From: an uncultured bacterium | GTDB lineage: Bacteria > Chloroflexota > Anaerolineae > JACIWP01 | DNA length: 6,440 bases | NCBI GenBank assembly: GCA_903872005.1 | Contig: CAIQJD010000056.1 | Coordinates: forward strand, 1-6,440 | Reading direction: 5' to 3' | Part shown: in pieces, positions 5,923 to 6,440 of the stretch | Layout of the letters: the number at the start of each line of letters is the position of its first letter | Position numbering within the stretch: position 1 is the first letter of the stretch | Made by a program: the position numbers and the translations under genes | The notes under the pieces: model-generated | The model's input: only the letters and a program-made list of their open reading frames with translations | The model's database searches: none | What the model was told of the DNA's origin: nothing

Positions 5923-6309
5923 ATGACGGAGCTACAAATCCTGCTGTTAACCTACGTGCTCAGCGGCCTCTTGATGATCGCGATTGCCGAGCCGCTGATC
6001 CGCCGCAAGATCAAGCCCAACCCCTGGTATGGGTTCCGCCTGCGCGCCACGCTGGAAGACCCGGTCATCTGGTATGAGGTCAACGCGGCCGGCGGGCGCG
6101 GTCTGCGCCGCGCCGGCGCCGGCATCACGCTCAGCGCCCTGATCCTCTACCTGATCCCGGGCCTCAGCACCGACGCCTACGCGCTCTTATGTACGGCCGT
6201 GATGGTCGTCCTGATGACCATCTGTCTCGTCGCAGCCTTTCGCAGTCTCAGCGCGCTCACCAAGCGCCGCAAAGCGGGCGATCTGCCCAAGGATGACATG
6301 CCCAGATGA
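5923..6309 (+). CDS. SdpI-family small integral membrane protein
   Basis: Seen: 128 residues with three hydrophobic helices at about 5-27, 66-82 and 86-107. Between the first and second lies YGFRLRATLEDPVIWYEVN (36-54), then an Ala/Gly-rich segment. The G-x-R ... T-L ... P-x-x-W-Y-x-x-N pattern is the signature I associate with the SdpI/YhfL-like family (PF13630). Family knowledge: Bacillus SdpI gives immunity to the SDP toxin and acts in signalling, but most family members are uncharacterised and no toxin gene is seen here. The C-terminal tail is charged and probably cytoplasmic. The gene lies 89 nt after the GH13 stop. Its own stop TGA (6307-6309) overlaps the ATG of the next gene, so the two are probably translationally coupled. 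The family call is good; a role in immunity is not supported. Confidence 0.72.
   Translation: MTELQILLLTYVLSGLLMIAIAEPLIRRKIKPNPWYGFRLRATLEDPVIWYEVNAAGGRGLRRAGAGITLSALILYLIPGLSTDAYALLCTAVMVVLMTICLVAAFRSLSALTKRRKAGDLPKDDMPR
6289..6293 (+). promoter_or_regulatory. Possible ribosome binding site of the third methyltransferase gene
   Basis: AAGGA lies 12 nt before the ATG at 6306, inside the end of the SdpI-family gene. The spacing is long, so re-initiation through the ATGA overlap may matter more. Confidence 0.4.
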
Positions 6310-6440
6310 CAGAATCACGCCGCTTCCTCGAAATTCTTGCGCCCGATGATGTGCGCCAGATTCACCTCACCGCGCTGCGCGTGTTGGAAGAAGTCGGCCT
6401 GTGGCTGCCGCACCGCGAAATCCTGGAGCGCCTGCATGCC
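6306..6440 (+). CDS. MttB-family (trimethylamine:corrinoid methyltransferase superfamily) protein, N-terminus only
   Basis: Seen: 45 codons from an ATG at 6306 running off the right edge. The visible peptide includes RFLEILAPDDVRQIH (6-20), ALRVLEEVGLWLPH (23-36) and ILERLHA (39-45). This matches the N-terminal helices of the two left-hand paralogs in register: R-x-L, then D-[ED], then I, then a-x-R-[LV]-L-x-E-V-G, then H and L-H. It is clearly different in sequence from both, so it is a third paralog rather than a recent copy. The ATG overlaps the TGA of the SdpI-family gene by four bases (ATGA), implying one transcript. Most of the protein is outside the window, so neither catalytic residues nor pyrrolysine status can be checked. 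The family call rests on this short N-terminal match and on the neighbouring paralogs. Confidence 0.78.
   Translation, partial: MTESRRFLEILAPDDVRQIHLTALRVLEEVGLWLPHREILERLHA

Overview
The window is GC-rich bacterial DNA (about two-thirds G+C by eye) with tightly packed genes. It carries an unusually high density of the palindrome GCCGGC. The gene mix is several MttB-family (COG5598-type) methyltransferase paralogs, secreted proteins with Pro/Thr-rich linkers, a PD40/TolB-like propeller and a GH13 lipoprotein. This would fit a Chloroflexota bacterium of the Anaerolineae/Caldilineae kind. That placement is inference from style and content; no phylogenetic marker is present.

Left part, minus strand (1-2806): two tandem paralogs of the trimethylamine:corrinoid methyltransferase superfamily, read right to left. 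The upstream gene (2806-1370) is complete at 478 residues. The downstream gene starts with GTG at 1311 and runs off the left edge after 437 codons with no stop. The two align residue for residue without gaps. They are about 57% identical over residues 1-366 but 70/71 identical from residue 367 to the edge, which looks like a recent gene-conversion tract. An 18-bp perfect palindrome lies across the stop codon between them.

Centre (2807-2947): a 141-bp divergent control region. It holds two back-to-back promoters with perfect or near-perfect sigma70-type boxes, one firing left into the methyltransferase pair and one firing right.

Right part, plus strand (2948-6440): a membrane-anchored six-blade PD40 propeller protein, a GH13 alpha-glucosidase/amylase-like lipoprotein, a small SdpI-family membrane protein, and the first 45 codons of a third MttB-family methyltransferase. 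The last two overlap by four bases (ATGA). The propeller and GH13 protein look like an envelope or cell-surface pair, perhaps for alpha-glucan use. The methyltransferases would act in the cytoplasm on quaternary or tertiary methylamines or similar methylated compounds. No cognate corrinoid protein is visible, so their substrates are unknown.

No RNA genes, insertion sequences, CRISPR arrays or convincing intrinsic terminators were seen. No undescribed system can be demonstrated. The most notable signals are the sharp conversion breakpoint, the palindrome density, and the coupling of an SdpI-like gene to a methyltransferase.
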